Positions 1 through 11,721 of a stretch of 59,828 nucleotides of DNA are shown piece after piece. The position numbers were made by a program, and so were the translations under genes. The stretch's first letter is position 1. The number at the start of each line of letters is the position of its first letter. Under the pieces are notes generated by a model. It saw only the letters and a program-made list of their open reading frames with translations, had not been told where the DNA came from and did not search any database. This stretch comes from Gammaproteobacteria bacterium (GTDB lineage Bacteria > Pseudomonadota > Gammaproteobacteria > GCA-001735895): the NCBI GenBank assembly GCA_022340305.1, contig JAJDOF010000043.1, positions 1 through 59,828 of the forward strand, written 5' to 3'.

Positions 1-556
1 CAACCCGCGGGTCCGTGGTATAGACACCGTCAACATCGGTAAAAATCTGGCACTCATCCGCCTTCAGCGCGGCCGCAAGCGCCACACCGGTGGTATCCGA
101 GCCACCGCGCCCCAGCGTGGTGATGTTGTCCTGGTCGTCAACGCCCTGAAATCCAGCAACCACCACAATGCGCCCATTTTTCAGATCATCGGTAATTCGC
201 AGATTGTCGATGGACTTGATGCGGGCCTTGTTGTGGGCGCTATCGGTGGTGATCTTGACCTGCCCCCCGGTATAGGACCGTGCCGGGTAACCGCGTTTTT
301 CCAACGCCATCGCGAGCAGCGCAATAGTGACCTGTTCACCCGTGGTTAGCAGTACGTCCAGTTCACGCCCTCGCGCCTGTGGGTCAACCTGTTTCGCCAG
401 TTCAAGCAAACGATTGGTCTCGCCGCTCATCGCCGACACCACCACGACCATATCATTGCCGGCTTGCTTGTAGCCGATAACCTTGTCTGCGACCGCCTCG
501 ATGCGCTCGATAGAGCCAACCGAAGTCCCGCCAAATTTCTGTACCAGTAGTGCCAT
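1..556 (-). CDS. lysC: Aspartate kinase (N-terminal part, runs off the window)
   Basis: The enzyme phosphorylates L-aspartate with ATP, the first step towards lysine, threonine and methionine. About 185 codons are present. The ATG at 556-554 begins [15 protein letters not shown], which holds the kinase KFGGTS motif. Further on come a TTGEQ segment, the GRGGSDTT stretch that binds nucleotide and aspartate, and a [12 protein letters not shown] segment typical of the amino-acid-kinase fold. The C-terminal regulatory ACT domains lie outside the window. It is downstream of alaS on the same strand, the order usual in Gammaproteobacteria, although the TSUP permease on the opposite strand separates the two here. 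Confidence 0.96.
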   Translation of the reverse strand, partial: MALLVQKFGGTSVGSIERIEAVADKVIGYKQAGNDMVVVVSAMSGETNRLLELAKQVDPQARGRELDVLLTTGEQVTIALLAMALEKRGYPARSYTGGQVKITTDSAHNKARIKSIDNLRITDDLKNGRIVVVAGFQGVDDQDNITTLGRGGSDTTGVALAAALKADECQIFTDVDGVYTTDPRV

Positions 557-681
557 CGTCTACGACATGAAAAAACGAGCGCGGATTATAGGAAATATAA
601 TCTTGATTGTATAACCCTATTCGTAATCGCAGGGCTTCGAGAATACAATGCAGCCTCCTGCCAGATCGAGTCTTTGCCAAA

Positions 682-1472
682 ATGATCTCATTGCTACAGT
701 TCGATGGGCCTGTTCTGATCGCGGTGGTCTGCGTAATCCTGTTTGCAGGACTGGTTCACGGCACGCTCGGCCTTGGTTTTCCAATGGTTGCAACGCCGAT
801 CCTGGCGACCATGATGGACGTACGCAGCGCCATTTTGCTGACGCTGTTACCGACCATGGCAGTCAACATCGCCAGCATCATCAACAGCAGAGCGTCGCTC
901 GCCAGCACCCGACCCTTTGTCCCGCTGGTGGGTTTCACCTTGCTCGGCTCAATCGCCGGCTCGGCGGTACTCGCCATTACCGATCCCGCGCCATTTCGTA
1001 TCCTGCTGGCCAGCCTGATACTGCTCTACCTGTGGAGTAGCTTACGCATCTCGCGACAATGGCTGGATGACCACGCAATACTTGCCATGGCAGGCTTTGG
1101 CATCGCCGCGGGGCTCGCCGCCGGCACGACCAACGTCATGGTAGCGGTGCTCATCATTTATTTCCTGTCCCTCGATACCGCACGAACGACCATGGTGCCA
1201 ACACTGAATGCCTGCTTCCTGGTCGGTAAGGCATCACAGATACTGGTATTATCGATCGCAGGCCTGGTCGGATTGGGCCTGATCATCGAGACCGCACCGC
1301 TGGCCCTTGCCGCAATCATCGCACTACTGTTCGGACAACGCTTACGGGCACGTATCGACGTCGCTACCTACCAGTCGATCCTGCGCAAACTATTGCTGGT
1401 GCTGGCGGCTATACTGATTTTTCAGTTCCTGAATGAAGCCGGGTTGATCCCCTGGACAATCGCCCGCTCAGA

Positions 1473-1476
<4 letters not shown>
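682..1476 (+). CDS. TSUP (TauE/SafE) family membrane permease
   Basis: An inner-membrane protein of about 264 residues made almost wholly of hydrophobic helices, probably eight. The early segment [19 protein letters not shown] and its weaker internal repeat [18 protein letters not shown] are the twofold repeat of the TauE/SafE family, whose members move sulfite, sulfoacetate or other small organic anions. I chose the ATG at 682, whose product starts just before the first helix. The longer frame from 607 adds a polar segment. The gene is inserted between lysC and alaS in the opposite direction, and its last four bases overlap the 3' end of alaS, so the two are convergent. The substrate cannot be told from sequence. 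A sulfur oxyanion would fit the molybdoenzyme at 7063, but that link is inference. Confidence 0.85.
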
Positions 1477-4076
<2,600 letters not shown>

Positions 4077-4131
4077 TTGCACAATCGCATGTTCATGTAA
4101 CCCTGTCGTTTACCCATGGCATTAACCGATG

Positions 4132-4153
4132 ACGCCCGGAGTCGTCCGGGCGT
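4132..4153. other. Perfect 9-bp hairpin between recX and alaS
   Basis: ACGCCCGGA, a GTCG loop and TCCGGGCGT form a perfect GC-rich stem in the recX-alaS gap. There is no T-run on either side, so a factor-independent terminator is unlikely. It may be a processing or attenuation hairpin in the recX-alaS transcript or a small palindromic repeat. Confidence 0.4.
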
Positions 4154-4207
4154 AGGAGGCGCCTGCAGAGTAACCGGATCTTACAAAATGCTAAGGTCGA
4201 CAGGCGC

Positions 4208-4654
4208 TTAGCGAAATAATCGCATGACTGACTCGGGAGAAAAACCCCTATTTTGCAAAAAACGCGCCTGCTTCATGCGCTCGGCATAATCTGCGGGTAT
4301 CGAATCACCATATTTTCGCCCGCGCTGTTCGCGCATCATATGCTCCCATTGCTCAGCCATTGGCTCCAGAATGGCATCGGATAGCGACTCGTCAATATCC
4401 TTCTGGCGAAGTTCGTAGCGGATTTTCAGCGGCCCGATTCCGGCATTAACACGGTGGTGTACGTAAGCTTCGGTAAACCGCTCATCCGACTGCAGCCCCT
4501 CATCCTTTAGCTTTTGCAGTACGGCCTCAACCTCGTCGACATCGTCAGCGCGCGCCTCCAGCTTTTGCCGCAACTCCTGTTCCGAATGCTCCCGGCGCGC
4601 CAAAAAATCCAGCGCAATCCTGCGCAAACTCCTTCCCTTCTTCCCCTCACTCAT
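4208..4654 (-). CDS. recX: RecA regulatory protein RecX
   Basis: RecX binds RecA filaments and blocks their growth. The product is about 148 residues, a normal RecX length, and rich in charged helices. The repeated three-helix pattern shows as ALDFLARREHSEQELRQKL near the N-terminus, and QKLKDEGLQSDERFTEAYV and LRQKDIDESLSDAIL follow. It ends with the family-like GFSPESVMRLF. I took the ATG at 4654; a GTG at 4660 is in frame and cannot be excluded. The gene follows recA on the same strand, but a strong terminator lies between them, so its expression may depend on read-through. Confidence 0.95.
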   Translation of the reverse strand: MSEGKKGRSLRRIALDFLARREHSEQELRQKLEARADDVDEVEAVLQKLKDEGLQSDERFTEAYVHHRVNAGIGPLKIRYELRQKDIDESLSDAILEPMAEQWEHMMREQRGRKYGDSIPADYAERMKQARFLQNRGFSPESVMRLFR

Positions 4655-4875
4655 CTCCACACCTCACCAAACCCAACGCCCAAACTCAGTGAACAAACGT
4701 CATAGTTCGAGCAGTTCAACTGTAAAGATTTGATGTATATTTTCGCTAGCGCAAGCGATGCGGCGACCCGACGGATTCGCGCGGAGAACCTGAGCGTATA
4801 TACAATCGCGATGGTTCGACCGGGCCGGCGCACCGGCACGAATCCAACGCGGCGATTGCGGAAATAGACATCAAA

Positions 4876-4911
4876 TAAAAAAGCCCCTGGAGGGGGTAAG
4901 GCTCCAGGGGC
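4876..4911 (-). terminator. Rho-independent terminator of recA
   Basis: The 10-bp arms GCCCCTGGAG (4883-4892) and CTCCAGGGGC (4902-4911) pair around a 9-base loop. On the minus strand the stem is followed by a T-run (A-run at 4876-4882 on the plus strand). It sits 36 bp past the recA stop and upstream of recX, as in many gammaproteobacteria, where it limits recX read-through. Confidence 0.93.
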
Positions 4912-4946
4912 ATCAGCTAACAACATTGGTGGAGGAGGTAGGTAAG

Positions 4947-6023
4947 CTAGGGAGTTTCCACCAGTTCGGGTTCGACTTCAGGGTTGGAGTCAGTTGCTTC
5001 GCTGTCACTCGTTGCGCCGGCTTTCGCTTTCGGCTTGGGTAATAACGCATCGCGTAAACGCCGGTCAAGATCATCGGCCATTTCAGGATGTTCTTTCAAA
5101 AAGGTACGCACATTGTCTTTACCCTGGCCAATGCGCTCATCGTTGTAGCTATACCAGGCACCGGCTTTTTCGACCATGCCGTTCTTGACGCCAAGGTCGA
5201 TAAGCTCGCCTTCACGCGATGAACCTTCACCGTAGAGGATTTCAAATTCACATTGCTTGAAGGGCGGCGCCACCTTGTTCTTGACGACCTTGACGCGGGT
5301 TTCGTTACCGATGACTTCATCGCCTCGCTTAATCGCCCCAATGCGCCGAATGTCGAGGCGCACGGAGGCATAGAACTTTAGCGCGTTACCACCGGTCGTT
5401 GTCTCCGGATTACCGAACATCACGCCGATCTTCATGCGGATCTGGTTGATAAAAATCACCATGGTGTTGGAGCGCTTGATGTTGGCGGTAAGCTTGCGCA
5501 GCGCCTGCGACATCAGGCGTGCCTGCAGACCCATGTGCGAATCGCCCATGTCACCCTCGATTTCCGCCTTCGGTGTCAAGGCCGCGACCGAGTCGACCAC
5601 TACTACGTCGACTGCACCCGAGCGCACCAGCATGTCGGTAATTTCCAGCGCCTGTTCACCGGTGTCGGGTTGCGACACCAGTAAATCGTCTAAATTGACG
5701 CCAAGTTTTTCGGCATAGGTCGGGTCGAGCGCATGTTCGGCGTCGACAAACGCAGCCGCACCGCCAGTTTTCTGACACTCCGCGATAACCTGCAGGGCCA
5801 GCGTGGTCTTGCCCGATGACTCAGGACCGTACACCTCGACGACACGCCCACGTGGCAGGCCGCCGATTCCAAGCGCGATATCCAGCGATAGCGATCCAGT
5901 CGAAATGGTACCGATAGTATTATCGACCCCGGCATCGCCAAGCCGCATGACCGAACCCTTGCCGAACTGCTTTTCGATCTGCCCCAGGGCTGCTGCCAAC
6001 GCTTTTTGCTTGTTTTCGTCCAT
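4947..6023 (-). CDS. recA: Recombinase RecA
   Basis: The strand-exchange ATPase and LexA coprotease. It has 358 residues, the normal length. Walker A is GPESSGKTT; a Walker B-like [10 protein letters not shown], the L1 region [15 protein letters not shown] and the L2 region [22 protein letters not shown] are all intact. The C-terminal tail is acidic and variable, as expected. The 190-bp upstream gap shows no clear CTGT-N8-ACAG LexA box on reading, although recA is normally SOS-regulated, so the LexA motif may differ here or the site may be weak. Normally pncC/cinA lies directly upstream, but here two opposite-strand genes separate them. Confidence 0.99.
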   Translation of the reverse strand: MDENKQKALAAALGQIEKQFGKGSVMRLGDAGVDNTIGTISTGSLSLDIALGIGGLPRGRVVEVYGPESSGKTTLALQVIAECQKTGGAAAFVDAEHALDPTYAEKLGVNLDDLLVSQPDTGEQALEITDMLVRSGAVDVVVVDSVAALTPKAEIEGDMGDSHMGLQARLMSQALRKLTANIKRSNTMVIFINQIRMKIGVMFGNPETTTGGNALKFYASVRLDIRRIGAIKRGDEVIGNETRVKVVKNKVAPPFKQCEFEILYGEGSSREGELIDLGVKNGMVEKAGAWYSYNDERIGQGKDNVRTFLKEHPEMADDLDRRLRDALLPKPKAKAGATSDSEATDSNPEVEPELVETP

Positions 6024-6276
6024 TTGCTACCTACCTATACATTTGAGTTGTCGGATTATCACATAGCCGAACGAGAACATAAAGAGAACTTTTCTATTTG
6101 TTTAGAATTTCCTCCCGACTCGGCTATCAGTCTGGCGCTCATTATGCATCGTCAATGGCTCATAGCGTGAGCCATCAAAAAAAAATAAAAAATCATTTCG
6201 CTTCGACAAGCGGTTGAACCCGGGCGCAGGCAGGGATAGTCTTGACCGAAATCGACGCAACCAATCCGAAATCAAA

Positions 6277-7059
6277 GTGAGTTATCGCAACCGCCCCGAT
6301 CTTTCCGAGCGCAATATCCTGGTATTGTTGTTCAGCGTTATCGCCATCGCCGCACTGGCCCTGAGCTGGCCGCGACTGCCAGCACCCGGCTCGCCACTCG
6401 GCCAATTCTGCGCGGCGCTTGGCGCCGTGTTGTTGCTGGCACCGCTGGCCTTCGTGGTGATGAAGCGCTCGGGGCGCAGTGAAAACCCGCCCGCCTGGTT
6501 TATCGCCCACGTACTCGCCACCTCGCTCGGCAGCTGCCTGATCTTCATTCACGTCGCCAACGGTCACTGGCTTTCCCCCCCCGGCATAGTGCTGACCCTG
6601 ATGGCATTTCTGATCCTGCAAGGCAGCCTGCTGCGCGTCGTGCTGTCACGTGGCTTCAGCCTGCTGTTTGCCCGCAGCAGCGCATCGACCGGATTCAATG
6701 CCCCCGCAGGTCTCGACAAGACGGCATTACAAGGTGTTATCGACGACAAGATCGCGCTACTGCGACAATTGCATCCAGGCGCAGACGAAGCCCTGTTTTC
6801 CCCCGCGCTAGAACACTGGCTGCACCAACCGCTGAACAGTTGCCGCTACCAGTGGCTGGCGGAGCGCGAGGCACGCATGGTCGGTGCACGCGCCGCGGTC
6901 GGCATCGGGCTGCGCTGGTCGCGTCGCATACACATGCTGGCCGCGCTCGGCTTTTACCTCGGCCTGATCGCACACGTCATCGTGATGCTGTTTTTCGCTG
7001 GCTATGCTGCCGCTGGCAGTGAAATAGACTGGTGGTATATCACCGCCTGGGGAAGCTGA
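6277..7059 (+). CDS. Membrane protein, probable anchor subunit of the adjacent molybdoenzyme
   Basis: A protein of about 260 residues with two helices near the N-terminus, two more in the middle (AWFIAHVLATSLGSCLIFIHVANGHW and the following segment) and a last pair-like region with histidines (RIHMLAALGFYLGLIAHVIVML). Between them is a cytoplasmic-looking domain of about 80 residues. I recognise no named family. The position, 3 bp before the fused ferredoxin-molybdopterin gene, and the membrane histidines suggest a quinone-linked, perhaps haem-binding anchor in the place of a DmsC/NrfD/SoeC subunit, though it lacks the 8-10 helices of those families. The start is uncertain: GTG 6277 is used, and a TTG at 6214 would add 21 residues. 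Confidence 0.6.
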   Translation: MSYRNRPDLSERNILVLLFSVIAIAALALSWPRLPAPGSPLGQFCAALGAVLLLAPLAFVVMKRSGRSENPPAWFIAHVLATSLGSCLIFIHVANGHWLSPPGIVLTLMAFLILQGSLLRVVLSRGFSLLFARSSASTGFNAPAGLDKTALQGVIDDKIALLRQLHPGADEALFSPALEHWLHQPLNSCRYQWLAEREARMVGARAAVGIGLRWSRRIHMLAALGFYLGLIAHVIVMLFFAGYAAAGSEIDWWYITAWGS

Positions 7060-7062
7060 CAC

Positions 7063-10017
7063 ATGACAGATCCCACGACCCAGCTGGCGTTGATGATCGA
7101 CCTCGAACGCTGTACCGGCTGCAAGAGCTGTGAGGCCGCCTGCAAGCAAAGCAATGCGCTCGGGCCGAACAGTTATCGCAATCGTGTCATGTGGTTTGAC
7201 GAACAACAGGACGCAGACGAGCAGTCCAGTCTGCCGGCGCGCCTCGATTTCCTCACCGTCACCTGCCAGCAATGCGAGCGCCCTGCCTGCCTGCGCGCCT
7301 GCCCGGTCTATCCCAAGGCTATCTCCAAGGATCCGATCACCGGCGTGGTGGCGGTCAACGAGGGCCGCTGCACCGGTTGCGGTGAATGCGCGCTGGCCTG
7401 CCCCTATGGCGCGATCGGCTACAACACCGAACAGCACCATGCGGTGAAATGCGATCTCTGCGCCGAGCGCCGCAGCCGTGACCTCGGACCGGCCTGTGCG
7501 GCGGTATGCCCGACCCGCGCCATCAGCTTCGATAATCGCGCCGCCTTGCTGCGCAAAGCGGCGCAACACAACCGCAGCTTGCTCGATACCGATCACTTCC
7601 TGCAACAACCAGCAACGATTTACCTGCAACGACCGCGCGACGACCGCGCTACAACGGCGCCACCAGCGATACGCAGTACGCCGGCGTTGATGGCCGACCA
7701 TCAAATCCGGCGCAGCCTGGCGAGCTCAAGTGCTCGCGGCTCTTACCGGCGCGCAGACAAAAATGCCGTCGCCACCACGCTCGAGCGCATCGTGCCCGGC
7801 GGCTGCAACATTTGCTTCAATGGCTGCCCGGTCAAATATCACCTGCGCGGTAACGAGGTGGTCAATATTTACGGCAACGACGAGGATCCGGTGTTCCAGG
7901 GCCGGGTCTGCCCCAAGTCGCAGATGTCGCTGCAGATGTACAACAACCCGCATCGTCTGCTGACACCGATGAAGCGCGTCGGCAAGCGCGGCAGCGATTC
8001 ATTCGTCGCGATCAGTTGGGAACAGGCGCTGAGCGAGATCGCACAGAAGCTGTCGGCGGTACGCACAAGCTACGGCAGTGATGCGCTCGCCATCCAGTCT
8101 GGCTCGCGTACCGGCGTACTCAACATCATCGGCGCGATTCCATTGTTTGCCGGCCTCTGGGGCACTACCAACGTCGCCGCCACCGAACCCTATTGCGACC
8201 TTGGCAAGGGTGTTGCGCTCAATTTGACCCAGGGCACCGGATTGATGGCCAACGTCTATACCGAGGAGGATATCGGCAGTGCCGGGGCCTATGTATACAT
8301 CGGCGACAACCAGGCGGAAACGCGCCCGGTCAATTTCGGCATGCTCAACGACTGGCGCATCCAGCATCGCGCGCGCATGATCGTGGTCGATCCGCGACTG
8401 ACTCCGACTGCAAGTAAAGCCGACGCCTGGTTGCCAATTCGTTCGGGTACCGACATGGCGCTTGGGCTGGGTATCATTCACTACCTGTTCCAGCACGAAC
8501 TGCACGACAACGAATTCTGCGAGCGCTGGATCGAGGGTTGGCAGCAGTGGCGCGAATTCGTTTTCGCCAAAGGTTATGACCTCGACTGGTGTGCCCGCGT
8601 GACCGACCTCGCCAGCGAACAGATTGAAGATCTCGCGCGCACCATTGCCGGCGCCGACGGCTGCATGATTTTCCTGAGCCGCGGCATCAACCAGCACACC
8701 AACTCGGCGCAAACCAATCGCGTGTTCATGTTCGTCGCGGCAATGACCGCCAACTGGGGGCGACGTGGCGGTGGTTATTTCAACGTGTCATCGGAAATGA
8801 ACTGGAAGCCGCCGTTGATTCCGAGCGGGCGCAGGGCCGAGACACGCGCCTCGATCAGCAAGAATCCGTCGGCCTGGATCGACGCGATGCTGCACGGCAA
8901 GCCCTACCCGATCAAGGCGTTGATCACCAGCAACAATCCCCTGGCGCAATGGCCCGACCAGAACCGGGCACGGGCCGCGGTCGAAGCGCTCGACCTGGTG
9001 GTGCATCTGGAATTGTTCAAGAATGCCACCTCTCGCTATGCCGACTATCTGCTGCCGATGGCGAGCGGCATCGAGAAAGGCGGCACATCGCGCTTCGCAG
9101 AGGACCGCCGCATCGTCTGGAACGACAAGTTCATCGAACCGCCCGGCGAGGCGCGTTCCGATCACTGGTTCTGGATCGAGCTCGGCAAGAAGTTCGGTTT
9201 CGACGATGTGTTAAAAGAAGATTACAAAGACCCACGCAGGCTCTGGGACGAGGTACTGCTCAAGGCCACGCCGGAACTGTCGGCTGCCTCCAGCGACTAC
9301 CTCACCAGTCAGCCCAATCGCAGCGTGCGCCTGCCGCTGTTCGACGGGGGGCCGGGTGAGATCGATCCGGTTTACGTCACCGAGCGCATGCGTGTGGACC
9401 CCGAAGCTAAACTCGACTATCCGACGGCAAGTGGCAAACTGGAATTCTGCACGGAGGCGCAGGAGGACAAGTTCCGCGCAATGGGTTTATCCGCACTACC
9501 CGAGTTCTACAGTGAAGCCGAACAACTGGTCGACCTGCCGCACATCGTCTACGACACCACACCGCGCCTGTCCACTTTTCTTGGCGACAATACGCTGGTG
9601 CACGGAGGGCACATCGTCGATACCCCGATCGAGCGCGATCCAGCCTACGATACCGAGCTGGTGACCGGCCGCCCAAATGCCCCGCATTTTCACTCCTGGA
9701 CACATTACTATTGGCAGGCACAGGAAATGTGGCCCGAGGTTTACTGCCAGATCCATCCGCAAAAGGCTGCTGCCATCGGCATCGAGGATGGTGACCAGGT
9801 GTTTGTACAGACAGCACAGGGGCGCATCACCGTGCGCGCCTGGATACATCGCGGGATTCGACCCAACTGCATTTTCATCCCGATCGGCTGGGATGAACAG
9901 CAACCCTATCATCCCGGCAGCAGTGTGAATCACCTGACCGCCGTGCGCCTCGACCCGATCTCGCAGCAGGCGAATCTGAAAACACATCTGTGCCGGGTCA
10001 CCAGGGCCGACTGCTAG
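7063..10017 (+). CDS. Fused four-cluster ferredoxin / molybdopterin oxidoreductase (DMSO reductase family)
   Basis: A 984-residue fusion of two subunits that are normally separate. Residues 1-150 are a DmsB/NrfC-like electron-transfer domain with four cysteine groups (CTGCKSCEAAC from residue 17, CQQCERPACLRACP, CTGCGECALACP, and CDLC through CAAVCP). After a linker rich in Arg, Ala and Ser comes a complete catalytic subunit. Its own 4Fe-4S motif is C248-x2-C251-x3-C255-x27-C283. Cys378 in EPYCDLGKG is the likely Mo ligand. A C-terminal molybdopterin dinucleotide-binding domain follows. There is no Tat signal, so a cytoplasmic site is expected, as for SoeABC-type sulfite dehydrogenases. The substrate is unknown; sulfite, thiosulfate/polysulfide or another oxyanion are possible. 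Transcribed with the membrane gene just upstream. Confidence 0.9.
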   Translation: MTDPTTQLALMIDLERCTGCKSCEAACKQSNALGPNSYRNRVMWFDEQQDADEQSSLPARLDFLTVTCQQCERPACLRACPVYPKAISKDPITGVVAVNEGRCTGCGECALACPYGAIGYNTEQHHAVKCDLCAERRSRDLGPACAAVCPTRAISFDNRAALLRKAAQHNRSLLDTDHFLQQPATIYLQRPRDDRATTAPPAIRSTPALMADHQIRRSLASSSARGSYRRADKNAVATTLERIVPGGCNICFNGCPVKYHLRGNEVVNIYGNDEDPVFQGRVCPKSQMSLQMYNNPHRLLTPMKRVGKRGSDSFVAISWEQALSEIAQKLSAVRTSYGSDALAIQSGSRTGVLNIIGAIPLFAGLWGTTNVAATEPYCDLGKGVALNLTQGTGLMANVYTEEDIGSAGAYVYIGDNQAETRPVNFGMLNDWRIQHRARMIVVDPRLTPTASKADAWLPIRSGTDMALGLGIIHYLFQHELHDNEFCERWIEGWQQWREFVFAKGYDLDWCARVTDLASEQIEDLARTIAGADGCMIFLSRGINQHTNSAQTNRVFMFVAAMTANWGRRGGGYFNVSSEMNWKPPLIPSGRRAETRASISKNPSAWIDAMLHGKPYPIKALITSNNPLAQWPDQNRARAAVEALDLVVHLELFKNATSRYADYLLPMASGIEKGGTSRFAEDRRIVWNDKFIEPPGEARSDHWFWIELGKKFGFDDVLKEDYKDPRRLWDEVLLKATPELSAASSDYLTSQPNRSVRLPLFDGGPGEIDPVYVTERMRVDPEAKLDYPTASGKLEFCTEAQEDKFRAMGLSALPEFYSEAEQLVDLPHIVYDTTPRLSTFLGDNTLVHGGHIVDTPIERDPAYDTELVTGRPNAPHFHSWTHYYWQAQEMWPEVYCQIHPQKAAAIGIEDGDQVFVQTAQGRITVRAWIHRGIRPNCIFIPIGWDEQQPYHPGSSVNHLTAVRLDPISQQANLKTHLCRVTRADC

Positions 10018-10071
10018 TCACCGGGCCGACGAAAGCCAGTCAGCACACAAATCCGGGGATATCGATCCGCC

Positions 10072-10560
10072 TCAAGCGCCAGGCAGCAGATCGAGCAAGG
10101 CCTCGATCGCGCTGACCAGGGTCGCTTCACGCACGGCGCTACGATCACCCGCGAACAGATGGCGGCGTGCAGCAAGTTGATCGACCGAGGCGACCGCAAT
10201 CCACACCGTACCTACCGGCTTCTCCTCACTGCCACCGCCGGGACCGGCAACGCCGGTGACCGCGACCGCATAATCGGCCTCGCTATGGCGCAGCGCACCG
10301 CTTGCCATCGCGTTTGCCACCGCTTCACTGACGGCGCCATAGTCCTCGATCAGCGAAGCCGGCACACCCAGCATCTCGCTCTTGGCGGCGTTGCTGTAAG
10401 TCACAAATCCACGATCAAACCAGTCCGAACTGCCCGCCAGATCGGTAAAGGACTTGGCAATCAGGCCGCCGGTGCAAGACTCTGCAGTGCACACGCGCTG
10501 CTTGCGCTGCAGCAATTCCGTGGCTAATTGCTGTACCAGAATATGGCTATCGCTACTCAT
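10072..10560 (-). CDS. pncC: Nicotinamide-nucleotide amidohydrolase (CinA C-terminal domain type)
   Basis: Hydrolyses NMN to nicotinate mononucleotide and ammonia in pyridine nucleotide recycling. It has 162 residues, the length of the stand-alone CinA C-terminal domain. Family features are [22 protein letters not shown] near residues 25-45, [14 protein letters not shown] and [20 protein letters not shown]. The ATG at 10560 matches the family start; a longer frame to 10614 is not needed. The gene usually sits next to recA. Here it keeps its strand but is 4 kb away because of the molybdoenzyme pair. Confidence 0.95.
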   Translation of the reverse strand: MSSDSHILVQQLATELLQRKQRVCTAESCTGGLIAKSFTDLAGSSDWFDRGFVTYSNAAKSEMLGVPASLIEDYGAVSEAVANAMASGALRHSEADYAVAVTGVAGPGGGSEEKPVGTVWIAVASVDQLAARRHLFAGDRSAVREATLVSAIEALLDLLPGA

Positions 10561-10614
10561 CCCGGTAGTATAACCCAGTCCGAGGTACTTAGAGCTGCAG
10601 CACCCGAGGCACAC

Positions 10615-10643
10615 ATGGCATATCGGTCGAGCAATGTTATAAT
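10615..10643 (+). promoter_or_regulatory. Sigma70-type promoter of ppk2
   Basis: A perfect -10 box TATAAT at 10638-10643 and an ATGGCA -35-like hexamer (4 of 6) at 10615-10620 are separated by 17 bp. Transcription would start near 10650. This puts the ATG at 10642 inside the promoter and argues for translation from the ATG at 10675. Confidence 0.6.
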
Positions 10644-10674
10644 GACCAGCCTTTCCAAAACCAACCTCACAGAC

Positions 10675-11634
10675 ATGACCGAAGCCTTGAATCCGGATAC
10701 ACCCGAAGCGGCAGCCGAAGTCGCATCACCAGCCGACTTGCGCTCACCTGAAGATAACGGTATCGCGCAGGGTGAACTCGACCGCATGGACGTCATCCGC
10801 CGTTTTGAAAACGGCATGTACCCCTATGAAGACCGCATCGGCAAGTCCGAATACGAGAAAACCAAAGCGTCGTTGCAAGTCGAACTGCTCAAGGTTCAGC
10901 GCTGGGTCAGAGAATCGGGCAAGAAGATCGTCATCATCTTTGAAGGCCGCGACGCGGCCGGCAAAGGAGGCACGATCAAGCGCTTCATGGAACACCTGAA
11001 TCCGCGCGGCGCGCGCGTGGTGGCACTGGAAAAGCCTACGATAGCCGAGCAAACGCAATGGTATTTTCAGCGTTACATCAAATACCTGCCGTCGGCCGGC
11101 GAGATGGTGATGTTCGACCGCTCCTGGTATAACCGCGCCGGTGTCGAGCGCGTAATGGGGTTTTGCGAACCCGGCGCTTACCTCGAATTCATGCGCCAGT
11201 GTCCGGAGATCGAGCGCATGTTGACGCGCTCCGGCGTACTGCTGTTCAAGTACTGGTTTTCGGTGACCCAGGAAGAACAACGGCGGCGCTTCGAAGCGCG
11301 CAAGAGCGACCCGCTGAAGCAGTGGAAGCTGTCACCCATCGACCAGGCCTCGATCGACAAATGGGGCGATTACACCGAAGCCAAGGAAGCGATGTTTTTC
11401 TATACCGACACCGCCGACGCGCCCTGGACCATCATCAAGTCAGACGACAAGAAGCGCGCACGCCTCAATTGCATGCGCCATTTCCTGTCGTCGCTCAACT
11501 ACGACGGCAAGGATTATACAACCGTGGGCGAACCCGACCCGTTTATCGTCACCTCGAGCGATCACGCGGTGCGCAACAGCGAGCATATTCTCGGCAAAAG
11601 CCTGCACCCGGAGCAACGCCGCTCCGGCAAGTAA
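10675..11634 (+). CDS. ppk2: Polyphosphate kinase 2
   Basis: PPK2 enzymes transfer phosphate between polyphosphate and nucleoside di- or monophosphates. The product is 319 residues with a single kinase domain. Walker A is [15 protein letters not shown]. The lid region contains [11 protein letters not shown], and Walker B is [19 protein letters not shown]. The C-terminal motif has [15 protein letters not shown] and [20 protein letters not shown]. It is a one-domain enzyme by length. The start at 10675 follows from the promoter position. The stop TAA is followed in the same frame by 28 open codons that end on the start of the next gene (separate entry). Confidence 0.95.
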   Translation: MTEALNPDTPEAAAEVASPADLRSPEDNGIAQGELDRMDVIRRFENGMYPYEDRIGKSEYEKTKASLQVELLKVQRWVRESGKKIVIIFEGRDAAGKGGTIKRFMEHLNPRGARVVALEKPTIAEQTQWYFQRYIKYLPSAGEMVMFDRSWYNRAGVERVMGFCEPGAYLEFMRQCPEIERMLTRSGVLLFKYWFSVTQEEQRRRFEARKSDPLKQWKLSPIDQASIDKWGDYTEAKEAMFFYTDTADAPWTIIKSDDKKRARLNCMRHFLSSLNYDGKDYTTVGEPDPFIVTSSDHAVRNSEHILGKSLHPEQRRSGK

Positions 11635-11721
11635 GTGTCAGCCTCGCCCGGATTCGGCCGCAAACCCGAGATCAAGCTGATGCAGAACCGCGCGCGGGCG
11701 TTTCAGCACAAGCGCAGCTAA
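11635..11721 (+). other. In-frame 28-codon extension after the ppk2 stop / possible mini-ORF
   Basis: Directly after the ppk2 TAA the same frame stays open as GTG TCA GCC ..., giving a basic peptide (VSASPGFGRKPEIKLMQ followed by NRARAFQHKRS). It closes with a TAA that overlaps the next gene's ATG as TAATG. It could be an eroded C-terminal tail of PPK2, a short coupling ORF, or chance. Confidence 0.3.

Noticed and set aside
4132-4153. Terminator of recX or alaS
   Set aside because: Strong stem but no T-run on either strand; kept only as a hairpin.
6024-6190. LexA (SOS) box upstream of recA
   Set aside because: No CTGT-N8-ACAG palindrome was found by eye. Other LexA motif types cannot be ruled out.
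6808-7704. 298-residue minus-strand frame across the membrane protein and ferredoxin domain
   Set aside because: Antisense to two genes with clear features; Arg/Ala-rich low-information sequence.
11163-11720. N-terminal extension of the deacetylase frame by 186 codons
   Set aside because: Overlaps ppk2 in another frame; the signal peptide starts at 11721, so the upstream part is a shadow.
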